A stretch of DNA of 33,082 nt, from contig NZ_MWVJ01000108.1 of assembly GCF_002087335.1 (NCBI RefSeq), positions 1 to 33,082 on the forward strand, written 5' to 3'. Shown piece by piece: positions 16,488 to 24,811 of this stretch; position 1 is the first letter of the stretch; each line of letters begins with the position of its first letter. Source of the stretch: Pseudophaeobacter leonis. Its GTDB lineage: Bacteria > Pseudomonadota > Alphaproteobacteria > Rhodobacterales > Rhodobacteraceae. Under the pieces are notes generated by a model. The model did not search any database. It was not told the DNA's origin and was given only the letters and a program-made list of their open reading frames with translations. Position numbers and translations under genes: made by a program.

Positions 16488-17137
16488 CAGCCCCTACGTC
16501 TTTCTGTCGCATCGAGTATCAAATTGAACAGTTCATCTGGTCGTGTAGTTAGCCCGAACGCGCCCCGAGGGGTATCGCGCTGCGCACCTACATAGAAAAT
16601 GACAAAAGGATTTGAGATGGAGGACAGGATCTCTGGAAGCAGCTTAGTCCCAGCTTCGCCATCGTTTACGCGTCCCATGTCAGAGATCACAATATCATAG
16701 ACTGCGCCCGCCATTTGCCTTCGCGCTTCTTCATCAGATTTAGCAAGATCAATCAGAACGCCAAGTTTTCGCAGAACGCCGATTTCGGGAATGTTGTTAG
16801 TGGGGTTATCATCGATCCACAAAATTCGTGAAGACCTGAGCAGGGGCCCAATAGTTTTCATTCGTCGGACCAATTGATCCTGAAGACCTGCGGGTAGAGT
16901 GATATTCCTCGCTTCTGCGACCTCCTGTATCTCCCCCGATAGCTCTAACTCAACTCCTGCAAACCCTAGCTTTGTCGCCCGGGAAAAAGCGGTCCTAATG
17001 GTTCGTGGCCCGACGATAAAGAAAATGAAAGCAAAGAAAAGCGCCCACAAAAGGTGTGGTGTGTACGGCAGCAAGTCAGACCAGTGAAACCCACTCTCAG
17101 GGCTTGAAAACGAAATCCGAATATCCAAAAACTTCAT
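16487..17137 (-). CDS. Membrane-anchored receiver-domain protein, first gene of operon
   Basis: The protein has 216 residues. One transmembrane segment lies at residues ~28-43 (HLLWALFFAFIFFIVG), followed by a basic stretch and a helix (GVELELSGEIQEVAEARNIT). Residues 103-215 are a response-regulator receiver-like domain: RILWIDDNP supplies the acidic pair (D109, D110) and YDIVISDMGRVNDGEAG the phospho-acceptor Asp (D153). The switch Thr/Ser after strand 4 is replaced (FVIFYVGAQ) and the conserved Lys is not obvious, so it may be phosphorylated atypically or only bind. No histidine kinase is nearby. It heads a three-gene operon with TGATG overlaps. It could sense at the membrane and control the ART-like protein; that is inference. 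Confidence 0.72.
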   Translation of the reverse strand: MKFLDIRISFSSPESGFHWSDLLPYTPHLLWALFFAFIFFIVGPRTIRTAFSRATKLGFAGVELELSGEIQEVAEARNITLPAGLQDQLVRRMKTIGPLLRSSRILWIDDNPTNNIPEIGVLRKLGVLIDLAKSDEEARRQMAGAVYDIVISDMGRVNDGEAGTKLLPEILSSISNPFVIFYVGAQRDTPRGAFGLTTRPDELFNLILDATERRRG

Positions 17138-17502
17138 ACCTCGCCAGTGAGTTGGTTGTCGCCGCTAACTCCCTAAGTGGGTGCGCCAATACAATAAATT
17201 TACACCGACGTTTGTAGCAGGAACCGTGGAAATACCCAAGTCGTTTTGATTTGGGAGAACTTAAACTTCGGAAGACCACGACCAATTGAAACTTCCATCC
17301 TGCATCAGATCAGCAATAGTCATCGGTACAGTCATCATAGCTGTCCCCAGTCAGTTCACAAAATGTCTTCAGTGCCCCTTGGAGCGAGAAATATTGATGT
17401 TCGCTGCGGTGGCTACAGAACGTCCGCGATGTTAGGAAAGCATATAGGGCACCAGCGCTGTATATGAGATGTCTGTAGCGTGCGAGGGAGATACAGAGAC
17501 CG
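17138..17502. other. Divergent intergenic region
   Basis: These 365 bp separate the receiver operon (minus) from the HNH gene (plus) and must hold both promoters. I see no strong -35/-10 pair or palindrome. A GAGG lies only one base from the receiver ATG, too close to serve well; a gaggga lies upstream of the HNH ATG. No RNA gene is recognised. Confidence 0.45.
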
Positions 17503-18447
17503 ATGTATGAACTAATTGTACAGGAACTGGTTGAACCGGGCAGCATGCAGCGCTTTCTCGGCGAACGAACCAGCTGCCGATATTGCGGCGCGACAGGTTC
17601 AGCTGTTTTTGGAAAGCGACGGAACGCCCATGCGCTTCCGGCCGCGCTTGGAAATCGGACACTTTTCTCACTTGATGAATGCAGGGCTTGCAACGATAAA
17701 TTTTCTATCTACGAGGACGCTTTGTGTAAGGCGGTCGGCCCATTCCTGACCCTTGGCGGTGTGCGGGGCCGCTCTGGTGTTCGTAAAACCGGAAAGACCG
17801 GATCAAAGTCGACGGTGCGCCACACCATGCTTGAAGGGAAGCGGCAACTCAGCATCGCGTCTGAAGGCGATGCTGAACTAATGGGTGGCGACCAGACGAA
17901 GGGCCTGCTCAGCCTGACAATGCCGGTCGATGGCGACAAGTTCGTTCCTCGTTATGCATATAAGGCCTTGACGAAGGTCGGTTTGTCGATGTTGCCTGCC
18001 GAGGAGTTGCCCAACTTCCAAAGAGCGATTGCTAGCTTGGATGATCTGGATACCGAGCCGCATCCCGGGCCTTTGCAGATTGGATTCTCCTATGCCTTTG
18101 TGGGCAACGCGCCACCTGCACTGGCCGTAACCCTGCTGCGGCGAAAGGATTTTAGTGCGCAGCTGCCATATATGATTTTTTTGCTGATGGCGGGATCCGT
18201 ATGTTTCCAAATTTGGCTCCGATCTGACAACCGAGATGCAGATGTGCCGGAGGTGGGCAGGCTTGGCATTCGGTTCAATGCGCAGCTTCCAAAGCCCGAA
18301 GGGGGCTATTTTCCGATCAATTATTGTGATCCGCTCCAATTCGACTGGTCGGACTTAACGCCAAGATTACAGCCATTCCAGGCCTTCGAGTTGGCATTCA
18401 ATGCGCAAACGACCGAGGGCAGTATCACGCCGATTCCTAGGGTGTGA
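17503..18447 (+). CDS. HNH endonuclease family protein
   Basis: The protein has 314 residues. The N-terminus carries an HNH_5-like zinc-finger nuclease motif: CRYCG (C25, C28), NAHALPAALGN (H43, N51) and CRACNDKFSIYED (C60, C63, N64). The remaining ~240 residues, without recognised motif, include SKSTVRHTMLEGKRQL and several beta-like stretches and probably form the recognition or partner domain. It is transcribed away from the receiver operon and stops 181 bp before the integrase. HNH proteins of this type are often restriction or conflict nucleases in islands; here the substrate is unknown. The start at 17503 is supported by a gagggag ~12 bases upstream. Confidence 0.75.
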   Translation: MYELIVQELVEPGSMQRFLGERTSCRYCGATGSAVFGKRRNAHALPAALGNRTLFSLDECRACNDKFSIYEDALCKAVGPFLTLGGVRGRSGVRKTGKTGSKSTVRHTMLEGKRQLSIASEGDAELMGGDQTKGLLSLTMPVDGDKFVPRYAYKALTKVGLSMLPAEELPNFQRAIASLDDLDTEPHPGPLQIGFSYAFVGNAPPALAVTLLRRKDFSAQLPYMIFLLMAGSVCFQIWLRSDNRDADVPEVGRLGIRFNAQLPKPEGGYFPINYCDPLQFDWSDLTPRLQPFQAFELAFNAQTTEGSITPIPRV

Positions 18448-18627
18448 CCTGCTAGACGTACCCCGCCGATGCAGGCATTGAGCCTTATGCAGCGAAAAGC
18501 TGCTCGCAGAGCAGCTATCTTTGGCATCGGCGGTTCTCAATGGCAATGCTTCAATCAGACTCAAATCGTTTTACCCCGTCTAGGATTGTCCCTGACGAGG
18601 CAATGCTCAGTCTCTTATCATGGACCT

Positions 18628-19833
18628 ATGATACAGAAACTCACCACTAAGTTCATCGAGACCAGAAAGCCAAACCCAGCCAAGCGGGAAGATTACCGTG
18701 ACACGGTGGTTCCCGGTTTGGTCCTTCGTGTGAACAAGTCCGGCACCAAGACATTCAGCTTTCACAAGCGCATAAACGGGAAAATGAAGCGACTGACCAT
18801 CGGCCAGTTTGGGCCGTTTTCCCTTAACGATGCCCGGGAACGAGCGAGGCAAGTCCTTTATGAAGTGGAAACAGGTAAGTTCGAACAGAACACCGGCATA
18901 GAGGTCGAAACGAAACCGACGCTGGGCGACGTGATCCCAGACTACATTGAGAAGCATGCCAAAGTTCACAACCGCGACCACGAGCGCAAAGAAGCTCAGT
19001 TGGCTAAGTTTACCACCCTGCACGAAAAACGGATCGACGAGATCAAACGCGCAGATGTGGTGAAAGCATGCGACATAATTCAGAAATCTGCGCCAATCGG
19101 CGTGAACCGTGCATTGGCCCATCTCAAGCATCTGATGAGCTGGAGTGTCGAGCGCGGCATTATCGACGCTTCCCCCATTGCTGGAATGAAACCTCCGTCG
19201 AAAGAAAAGCCTCGTGAGCGCGTGCTATCGGACGATGAGCTAGGCGTGCTGTGGGAGGCCTGTGATGACGAAGGCTACCCATTCGGGGATTGCATGAAGC
19301 TGTTGATCCTAAGTGGCCAGAGGCGCGCCGAAGTCGCCGAGATGCGCTGGTCTGAACTCGACCTCGAAAAGCGGCTGTGGACACTCCCGTCCCAGCGCGC
19401 CAAGAATGGCAGGCAGCACACCATACCTCTCACCGACGCAATGCTGGACGTGCTGCGCAGGGTGCCGAAGTTTCTCGGTTCGGATCTCGTGTTTACTACG
19501 AAAGGGACCACGCCGATTTCTGGATTTGGCCGGTTAAAAAGGCGTCTCGATAAATCGCTTCCCAAGGATGCCGAACCTTGGACACCCCATGACCTGCGCC
19601 GCACGATGTCCACCAACATGGCCCAACTCGGCGTGCCACAACCCGTGACCGAAGCGTTGCTAAACCACAAGACGGGTGTGGTCTCAGGCGTGGCAGCAAT
19701 CTACAATGTCTATTCATATGCGGAAGAGAAACGCGAGGCATTGGACAAGTGGAATGAGCGTATCGAAGAAGTCACAAAGACCAAGAATGATCCGCAATCT
19801 GCTGGATATAGTGTCGCCAGATCGCTGGGTTGA
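18628..19833 (+). CDS. Tyrosine integrase, DUF4102/P4 type, intact
   Basis: The protein has 401 residues, with the ATG at 18628 chosen because the arm-binding domain begins at once (MIQKLTTKFIETRKPNPAKR); the longer open frame back to 18469 looks non-coding. The DUF4102 arm-binding domain fills ~1-90 (VPGLVLRVNKSGTKTFSFHK), the core-binding domain ~100-190. The catalytic domain has SGQRRAEVAEMRWSELDL (Arg at 232/233), HDLRRTMSTNMAQLG (H321, R324), LLNHKTG, and AIYNVYSYAEEKREALDKW (nucleophile Y359 or Y362). No defect is visible. It starts a plus-strand block with an AlpA-like protein and a Prim-Pol gene, as in P4-like satellites. Its own att site is uncertain: the tRNA-Phe cores are 3.8 and 10 kb away. 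Confidence 0.92.
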   Translation: MIQKLTTKFIETRKPNPAKREDYRDTVVPGLVLRVNKSGTKTFSFHKRINGKMKRLTIGQFGPFSLNDARERARQVLYEVETGKFEQNTGIEVETKPTLGDVIPDYIEKHAKVHNRDHERKEAQLAKFTTLHEKRIDEIKRADVVKACDIIQKSAPIGVNRALAHLKHLMSWSVERGIIDASPIAGMKPPSKEKPRERVLSDDELGVLWEACDDEGYPFGDCMKLLILSGQRRAEVAEMRWSELDLEKRLWTLPSQRAKNGRQHTIPLTDAMLDVLRRVPKFLGSDLVFTTKGTTPISGFGRLKRRLDKSLPKDAEPWTPHDLRRTMSTNMAQLGVPQPVTEALLNHKTGVVSGVAAIYNVYSYAEEKREALDKWNERIEEVTKTKNDPQSAGYSVARSLG

Positions 19834-20518
19834 TTGCGCCGAATACAAGTATCCTTCGGGTGGCAATCCGTGGACAGAGCTATACACCGAACAAGTTTGC
19901 CAAGACATCGCCGCCAAAGTCGGAATTTCCGACCAAGACACCATTCAACGCCTTCGGTTTCAGTTGGCTGCCACGGCAGAGTATTTAACAGTTACGTTGG
20001 GCTTCGTGGGCGGAGCCGCAACCCCGGCCCAAAAATACATCTGGGCTGACAAATTGGACATCTCTCTACGACGAGTCGTCGGCCATCTTGATGAGGCGAC
20101 TGATCACGTGGCCACGGTTTCAATCAAGGACGGTGAGGGCAACACGAGGGTTTATCCTGCATTTGAGATGCACAGGCGTGCGGAACTTACGCGCAACGCG
20201 ATATCAGATTTACGCCAACTCTTGGGAGCCGTCGAAAAATCAACAGAGAAGATCGAGGGAGGCACAAACCACGCCCAAACGTTGCAGCTTGTTGTTGATG
20301 CCATGACCGAGGTCTTTATCGACATTGTCGGAATTGAGCACGTCAAGAGAACTGCCTTCAGAGAAGACATCGACGGTTTATTCCCTGATTTTATACGTGA
20401 AGCATCAAAGCCGTTTCTGGCCGTCCAATATCCCAAGTCAACCGCCTCGCAGCGAAGCGTTGAGAAGCTCAACACGCAAATACAAGAGGCTGTCGCACGC
20501 TACTCGCATCGTGATTGA
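19787..20518 (+). CDS. Hypothetical protein overlapping the integrase 3' end
   Basis: The protein has ~243 residues from an ATG at 19787, 47 bp inside the integrase gene in another frame; the ribosome site is weak. It is soluble and mostly helical (SDQDTIQRLRFQLAATAEYL, later ELTRNAISDLRQLLGAVEKS). The short YIWADKLDISLRRVVGHLDE stretch suggests a structured core. I recognise no family. The overlap implies cotranscription with the integrase. The codon pattern is like that of the flanking genes, so it is likely real, but the exact start is uncertain. Confidence 0.55.
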   Translation: MIRNLLDIVSPDRWVDCAEYKYPSGGNPWTELYTEQVCQDIAAKVGISDQDTIQRLRFQLAATAEYLTVTLGFVGGAATPAQKYIWADKLDISLRRVVGHLDEATDHVATVSIKDGEGNTRVYPAFEMHRRAELTRNAISDLRQLLGAVEKSTEKIEGGTNHAQTLQLVVDAMTEVFIDIVGIEHVKRTAFREDIDGLFPDFIREASKPFLAVQYPKSTASQRSVEKLNTQIQEAVARYSHRD

Positions 20519-20527
20519 ACCAAACGC

Positions 20528-20548
20528 AAAAAAACGCCCCCGTTTCGT
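20528..20548. terminator. Short A-run/G-C/T hairpin after the integrase operon
   Basis: An A7 run then cgcccccgtttcgttc forms a small stem (aaacg with cgttt) right after the 20518 stop. The T-tract is better on the minus strand (cgttttttt) than on the plus strand. It may be a weak terminator. Confidence 0.3.
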
Positions 20549-20578
20549 TCATTGAATTGAAATGAAACGCTTTTCTAC

Positions 20579-20609
20579 CTGTGTCACAGTCATCTCAGGA
20601 ACCGGTTCC
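20579..20609. promoter_or_regulatory. Two perfect palindromes upstream of the AlpA-like gene (candidate operator)
   Basis: Within 31 bp lie ctgtg-t-cacag (20579-20589) and ggaaccggttcc (20598-20609), each a perfect dyad, ending 23 bp before the ATG at 20633. Palindromes of this size next to a small HTH gene suggest operators for that regulator or for a phage repressor. No consensus is matched. Confidence 0.5.
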
Positions 20610-20632
20610 CTTAGTCATGAAAGGGATAGAAG

Positions 20633-20857
20633 ATGACAGATGAAATACTTTCGAAAACATTAGCGACGCGCGACGACCTGAAGCGCATGGGTATAAAGGT
20701 CTCCAACGTTACCTTGCTTCGCTGGGAAGCGCGCGGTCGATTTCCGCGAAGATGCCGCCCCGGCGGCACCACAGTTGCATGGTTCATGTCGGAGATTCAG
20801 GCGTGGTTGGCCGAGCGTGACACGGAACGTGCCCGAACACATTACGCTGAATACTAA
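20633..20857 (+). CDS. AlpA-like HTH regulator
   Basis: This 74-residue protein has an ATG at 20633 preceded by a purine-rich aagggatagaag. The sequence LATRDDLKRMGIKVSNVTLL followed by RWEARGRFPRRCRPGGTTVA and WFMSEIQAWLAERD is the typical AlpA/MerR-like fold: a helix-turn-helix, an R-(x)-G-R-FPR loop contacting DNA, then W-x-x-E-I-x-x-W. In P4-like elements AlpA activates integrase and excision. It sits downstream of the intact integrase and upstream of the Prim-Pol gene, behind two palindromes. Intact. Confidence 0.8.
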   Translation: MTDEILSKTLATRDDLKRMGIKVSNVTLLRWEARGRFPRRCRPGGTTVAWFMSEIQAWLAERDTERARTHYAEY

Positions 20858-20904
20858 CCTGCGCTCAGCCGACAATCATCACAAAATCTTAAAGGAGTCG
20901 TCTC

Positions 20905-21603
20905 ATGGACGAAATGCGATCAACGCAGCCTGCAGTGCTGCTTTCCGAAACTGAATTCAAAGTCAAAACTGACGGATACGGGTGGAAGAAATCAATCCAC
21001 AAGGGATGGATTCAACACTACTACCATCAGCATCCTGAACTATATGGGTGGCCAGTCGAGGCCGAAATCTTCCTACAAAAGGTAGGTGATTGTTCGCCCA
21101 GTAACCGCGTGCGAGTTTGTGCCGTATCACCTCATGGCGACATCGAGGCCGAGCACTTTCTAAGCCCTACTGAAGATATGACAATGGCAGATGTGTTGCT
21201 TGATTTGGCAACCCATACTGACCACAACGTGATGTTTGACCCGGTGCCTTGGAAACGAGGTGTGCGTTCAAATCGAACCAGATTGGGCTTCAAAACAATC
21301 GTAGGCGAGCATCCGTTCGACTACTTTCCATGTCCAACGATGTTTTGGGGGATTGGGGCCTCGGCGTATCAGTTTCTCGCCCCATTGCCCCGCGCAATGG
21401 AACTCCAGGAAATGGTTGAGATGCTGGATTGCGCGGGCCTGTCTCGCGCTCACCGGCTCGCAAACCCCAATGATGAGCTGCTCTATGTACCGGGCTCTCT
21501 GATACATCGCCCCGGTCTTCCCCCTTTCACAGCTGAAGTGTTGTTCGATGCCTTTTCCGAGGTGGAAGTCGAAAGCGATGATTGGCTTTGGACCAAATAT
21601 TGA
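20905..21603 (+). CDS. Hypothetical protein, satellite module
   Basis: The protein has 232 residues; the ATG follows a strong ribosome site (aaaggag, 9 bases upstream), so expression is likely. It is soluble, rich in aromatic residues (GWIQHYYHQHPELYGWPVEA; EHPFDYFPCPTMFWGIGASA), with an acidic tail (EVEVESDDWLWTKY). I see no known domain or catalytic pattern. It lies 48 bp after the AlpA gene and 58 bp before the Prim-Pol gene, in the same direction, so it is part of one operon. A hairpin with an 8-bp stem follows it. Confidence 0.6.
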   Translation: MDEMRSTQPAVLLSETEFKVKTDGYGWKKSIHKGWIQHYYHQHPELYGWPVEAEIFLQKVGDCSPSNRVRVCAVSPHGDIEAEHFLSPTEDMTMADVLLDLATHTDHNVMFDPVPWKRGVRSNRTRLGFKTIVGEHPFDYFPCPTMFWGIGASAYQFLAPLPRAMELQEMVEMLDCAGLSRAHRLANPNDELLYVPGSLIHRPGLPPFTAEVLFDAFSEVEVESDDWLWTKY

Positions 21604-21609
21604 AATGTC

Positions 21610-21631
21610 GAGAGGGGTTCGAGCCCCTCTC
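21610..21631 (+). other. Stem-loop between hypothetical and Prim-Pol genes
   Basis: The perfect 8-bp stem gagagggg/cccctctc closes a ttcgag loop, starting 6 bp after the stop codon. No T-run follows, so it is not a standard terminator; it may pause transcription or protect the mRNA 3' end. Confidence 0.55.
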
Positions 21632-21661
21632 ACTCCCCCCAGAATGTCTTGAGGTGACTCC

Positions 21662-23470
21662 ATGCGACGACAATATCGCGTGTCTAAATTGATGCGCTCC
21701 CAAACGATGCTATCCGCTGCTAAGGCGCAAATTGCGGCAGGTCGGAAAGTGATTTTAACATATGGCGTTCGTGAAGACGGGCGCTGTTCATGCAAGCGCG
21801 AGGGCTGCGCGTCTCCGGGCAAACACCCTTTGCCCAAGTTTTTCCCAAACGGCGTTCATAGCGCGACCGATGATATCGAAGCGGTTCAAAAAGCTCTGCG
21901 GCGGCACCCGGATGCAAATCTCGCAATAGCCCTTGAGGGATTAACGGTCGTCGATGTCGATGGAGATGAAGGGCGAAAAGCAGTTAAGCGCCTCGACCTC
22001 CCCGATACCGTCAAAGTCTTCACCGGACGCGGCTATCATCTCTACTACGAAGGTGAGATTTCTGATGTACGTTCAAGGGTGAAAAACTCGACGTTTTGAC
22101 CGGTGGCAGCCGGATGGTGATGGTGCCGCCCAGCATGCATCCCATCGGCAAACGTTACAATCACTCGGCGCGGGCACCAAATCGCGCGGCCAGAGTGCCA
22201 AAGAACCTGAGCAGACTAAAATCCGAGAAGACCGGGCGACGACATGAAAAGACGCAATCGAGTTCATCTGATCTCGTCATCAAGAGTGGAGCCCGCAACG
22301 ATTTCTTCTTCTACTTCCTGCTTCCTGCGTCGCCGGTTTGAGGACGAAGATGCGGTTGAGGCCATGCTGGAAGCGCTGAATGACGAATTCACCGAAACCC
22401 CCTTGTCAACGGGTGAACTGCATTCTGTGATCCAAAGCAGTGGAAACTACGTTGAGGACACCACAGCCCTGTTCGGCCCACCAAAGACAACCGAACCCTT
22501 GCCGATGGAGTTCCTGTATTATCCTTATATTCCGTATTTCGGCGTGACTCTCCTTGCGGGTAATCCCGGTATGGGTAAGTCGCTTTTGGTGACCAAACTG
22601 ATCGCTGCGGTGACTACAGGGACGCCTTGGCCGCTCACGGACGAGTGTGCGCCGAAAGGCAAGGTCCTCATGCTGTCTGCTGAAGACAACTGGCAGAGGG
22701 TGACATTGCCGCGATTGCTAGAGAACAACGCGGACATCAACCAAATCCGGGTGATGAACCGCTTCAAAATTTTGTCGCCAGAGAACCTTGAGGCGATGGC
22801 GCGTTACATCGAGCAAGAGCGGCCCAAGCTGGTCGTGATCGACACGCTGACCGCCTACATGGGCAGTGGGCGAGATATGAACCGACAAAACGAAGTAGGC
22901 GAGTTTCTCGGGCGGTTGACCGAGATCGCGGAAGATGCCGGATGTGCAGTGTTGGCCATTGGCCACCTGAACAAGCAGTCGGCAGAACACCCGTTGTACC
23001 GGATCGTCGGCTCCATCGGCTTTGCTGCAAGTATCCGGTCTGCGCTTTTCTATGGGACGGACCCAACCGATCGGTCGCGCTTCGCGTTGGCGCACGGCAA
23101 GGCCAATGCGAGCGAACTCGGAAAGACCATAATTTTCGAGCGTTTCGGTGGAGGCCGCGACGGAACACCGGTCCTGCACCCGGTGGAATTCTCAGACGCG
23201 AATGAAGCTGAGGTTTGCAGGGTCGAGACAAATACGGTCGGTAGACCCGCGTCGGCGACTGATGCAGCGAGGGTTTTTATTCTCGAATTTCTTTCCGAAA
23301 AACCGGTCAGGTGGGAGAAGGTCGAAAGCGCTGTGACAGCCCGGAGCCTTGCATCTGCCGGTACTTTGAACGCCCTACGGGCTGAAATGGCAAAGTCCGG
23401 CGAGATCGAGCAAGTGGGCAAGGGAAAAAGTACGCGCTGGAAGCTCGGGCAGCCCAGCGCCGAGGACTGA
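21662..23470 (+). pseudogene. Prim-Pol/AAA helicase-like replication gene, two frameshifts
   Basis: One gene appears split over three frames. The start at 21662 has a gaggtga 6 bases upstream. Frame 1 holds a bifunctional primase-polymerase domain: CSCKREGCASPGKHP, ANLAIALEGLTVVDVDGDEG (D98 and D100) and TGRGYHLYY (H126). A lost A in the run at 22082-22086 then gives a stop; the native text continues in a second frame, KLDVLTGGSRMVMVPPSMHP, up to ~22320, and returns to the first frame with LRRRFEDEDAVEAMLEALND. The last part, a RecA-like AAA ATPase, has Walker A in LLAGNPGMGKSLL, Walker B in KLVVIDTLTAYMG, AIGHLNKQS and a C-terminal winged helix (TARSLASAGTLNALRAEMAK). It would initiate replication of the element. 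The two indels compensate, leaving the ATPase half open as a separate frame. Confidence 0.8.
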
Positions 23471-23867
23471 TCGTTATAATAATTCGTGTACAATAATTTT
23501 TATAACGAACGAGAGGCGGGCTCAGGTCCGTCTTTCGCTTTTCTGGGGGCTAGCGCGAAAAAGGGCTGCGGAGGGGCTAGGAGCTGAAAATCTCGGCAGT
23601 ATGCATGACACCTTGTCCGTCCATAGGGCGCGCGCTGTTAAAAAAAACGCCTCCCCCCATCCTCCATTTGGTCGCCTTGCGATAGCGGTGCAGTTAGCGA
23701 TGGGCTAGACGCCTCAGGGTGACACGAGGATCATGTATCAGTCTGTCGGGTTCGAGCCGGGGACAAATAACTGAGTCTTTTCATGCAGTCCGCATTGGCG
23801 ATGTATTCCGGCATCGCTCGCTGGGTTCCACTCGGGTAACAAACGGGTTGGTTGGGCGCACTCATGT
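23471..23867. other. Non-coding tail with AT-rich inverted repeat
   Basis: Directly after the Prim-Pol/AAA stop is tcgttataa (23471-23479) with ttataacga (23500-23508), a perfect 9-bp inverted repeat around an AT-rich 20-bp loop. The rest is G/C-rich, with an A8 run near 23640, and contains no credible frame. The position next to a primase gene would suit an origin or a terminator, but iterons are not seen. Confidence 0.45.
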
Positions 23868-24098
23868 TCATTCTTGCACCCAGCCTTTGCGGTGAAAGTG
23901 GCGCAACACGATGGCGCGATTGTACAGCGGGAAGCCGATCCACAGGCCGTTGGCCGTGAGCAGCGAAAGGATTGCCCACAACCACATCCCCTTGAACAGG
24001 TAGTAGAGCGGGCCGAACAGTAGGCACCACAGGCGGTGCCAATTCCCCAAAATGGTTTTCGTTTGGTCGTTAAAGGTCCATGTCGCGCGTATGGTCAT
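23868..24098 (-). CDS. Small membrane protein, DUF2628-like
   Basis: The protein has 76 residues; the ATG at 24098 is preceded by a gagga 9-10 bases upstream, better than the longer open frame to 24236. It has one or two hydrophobic segments (~23-36 LWCLLFGPLYYLFK and 38-58 MWLWAILSLLTANGLWIGFP) and a basic tail (YNRAIVLRHFHRKGW) typical of DUF2628 proteins, whose function is unknown. It is convergent with the Prim-Pol gene and likely independent of the GIY-YIG gene 290 bp upstream. The stretch 24099-24388 between them holds no clear gene. Confidence 0.65.
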   Translation of the reverse strand: MTIRATWTFNDQTKTILGNWHRLWCLLFGPLYYLFKGMWLWAILSLLTANGLWIGFPLYNRAIVLRHFHRKGWVQE

Positions 24099-24388
24099 TG
24101 CCGATGTCCTCGCTGGCTGGTTGCAATGCCAGCGCAATAAGATCGGGGACCGTCGCCCGTCAGGGTAATTCCCGCGCGGAGGGGTGAGAACACAGGGTAA
24201 GACATGCTGGGGACAACCGAGGGGCGATACACTCAAAGCCGACGCTCTGCGCGGCGCACAGGGGCCAGCACTGGCCTTAGCGGCGCTCGTGTCGCAACAT
24301 AACGATCAACTCGGTCATGAGGCCCTCTGGCTCAATGTAACGCCGCCGCGCGCGCCTTAGGCTCTCTGCCTTCGGGGTTATTTGCAGG

Positions 24389-24769
24389 TCACTCTGAGTT
24401 GCATACTGGCAGCCGTCCATGCACGCGAACGTATTCCCAGATCAGCCGCCGCTCGGCATAGGCGATGTAGGGGCGCAAGATTTCCGGCTTTGTGTCGATA
24501 CCTTCCGGCAGGTGAACCGACACGAACAGATCGGATGCGTCGCCGTTGAACACACCGTGGAAGGTAACACCACCAGCATGTCCTTTCAGTCCGGTCATAG
24601 CTGACCTATTGAACGTGCGGATACGGTTGCGGATACCTTTCGCACCCCAAGTTCGCCCAATGTAGACAGTGTTGTCAGGCTTGCCGCGGGCAATGACGTA
24701 AACACCTGCGCGATCTGGCAGGGTTTTGCGCTCATCCCATGCGATAGGATTGGACAGTGAAAGTTCCAA
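24389..24769 (-). CDS. GIY-YIG nuclease-fold protein
   Basis: The protein has 126 residues. The GIY-YIG core is visible: AGVYVIARG (GVY at 22-24), TVYIGRTWGAKGIRNRIRTF (YIG at 36-38, with R39 and R47 following) and AYAERRLIWEY (E106, the metal-binding Glu position). The length is close to a single-domain nuclease with no extra DNA-binding part. The start appears to be a TTG at 24769, with a GGGG a few bases upstream and a stop codon ~50 bases further up; no ATG is in frame. The target is unknown; such proteins occur as homing-type, repair or conflict nucleases. Its leader contains one arm of an inverted repeat (24812-24841). Confidence 0.75.
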   Translation of the reverse strand: MELSLSNPIAWDERKTLPDRAGVYVIARGKPDNTVYIGRTWGAKGIRNRIRTFNRSAMTGLKGHAGGVTFHGVFNGDASDLFVSVHLPEGIDTKPEILRPYIAYAERRLIWEYVRVHGRLPVCNSE

Positions 24770-24811
24770 CAGACCCCGATCCGCGAGCGCCCTCGCAATT
24801 GACTGGTGATC

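Noticed and set aside
21610..21640. Hairpin with ggttcgagcc followed by C-rich sequence, like a tRNA T arm and acceptor
   Set aside because: With a 7-base T-loop the stem does not pair properly, and no other tRNA part is nearby; it is better as an 8-bp hairpin.
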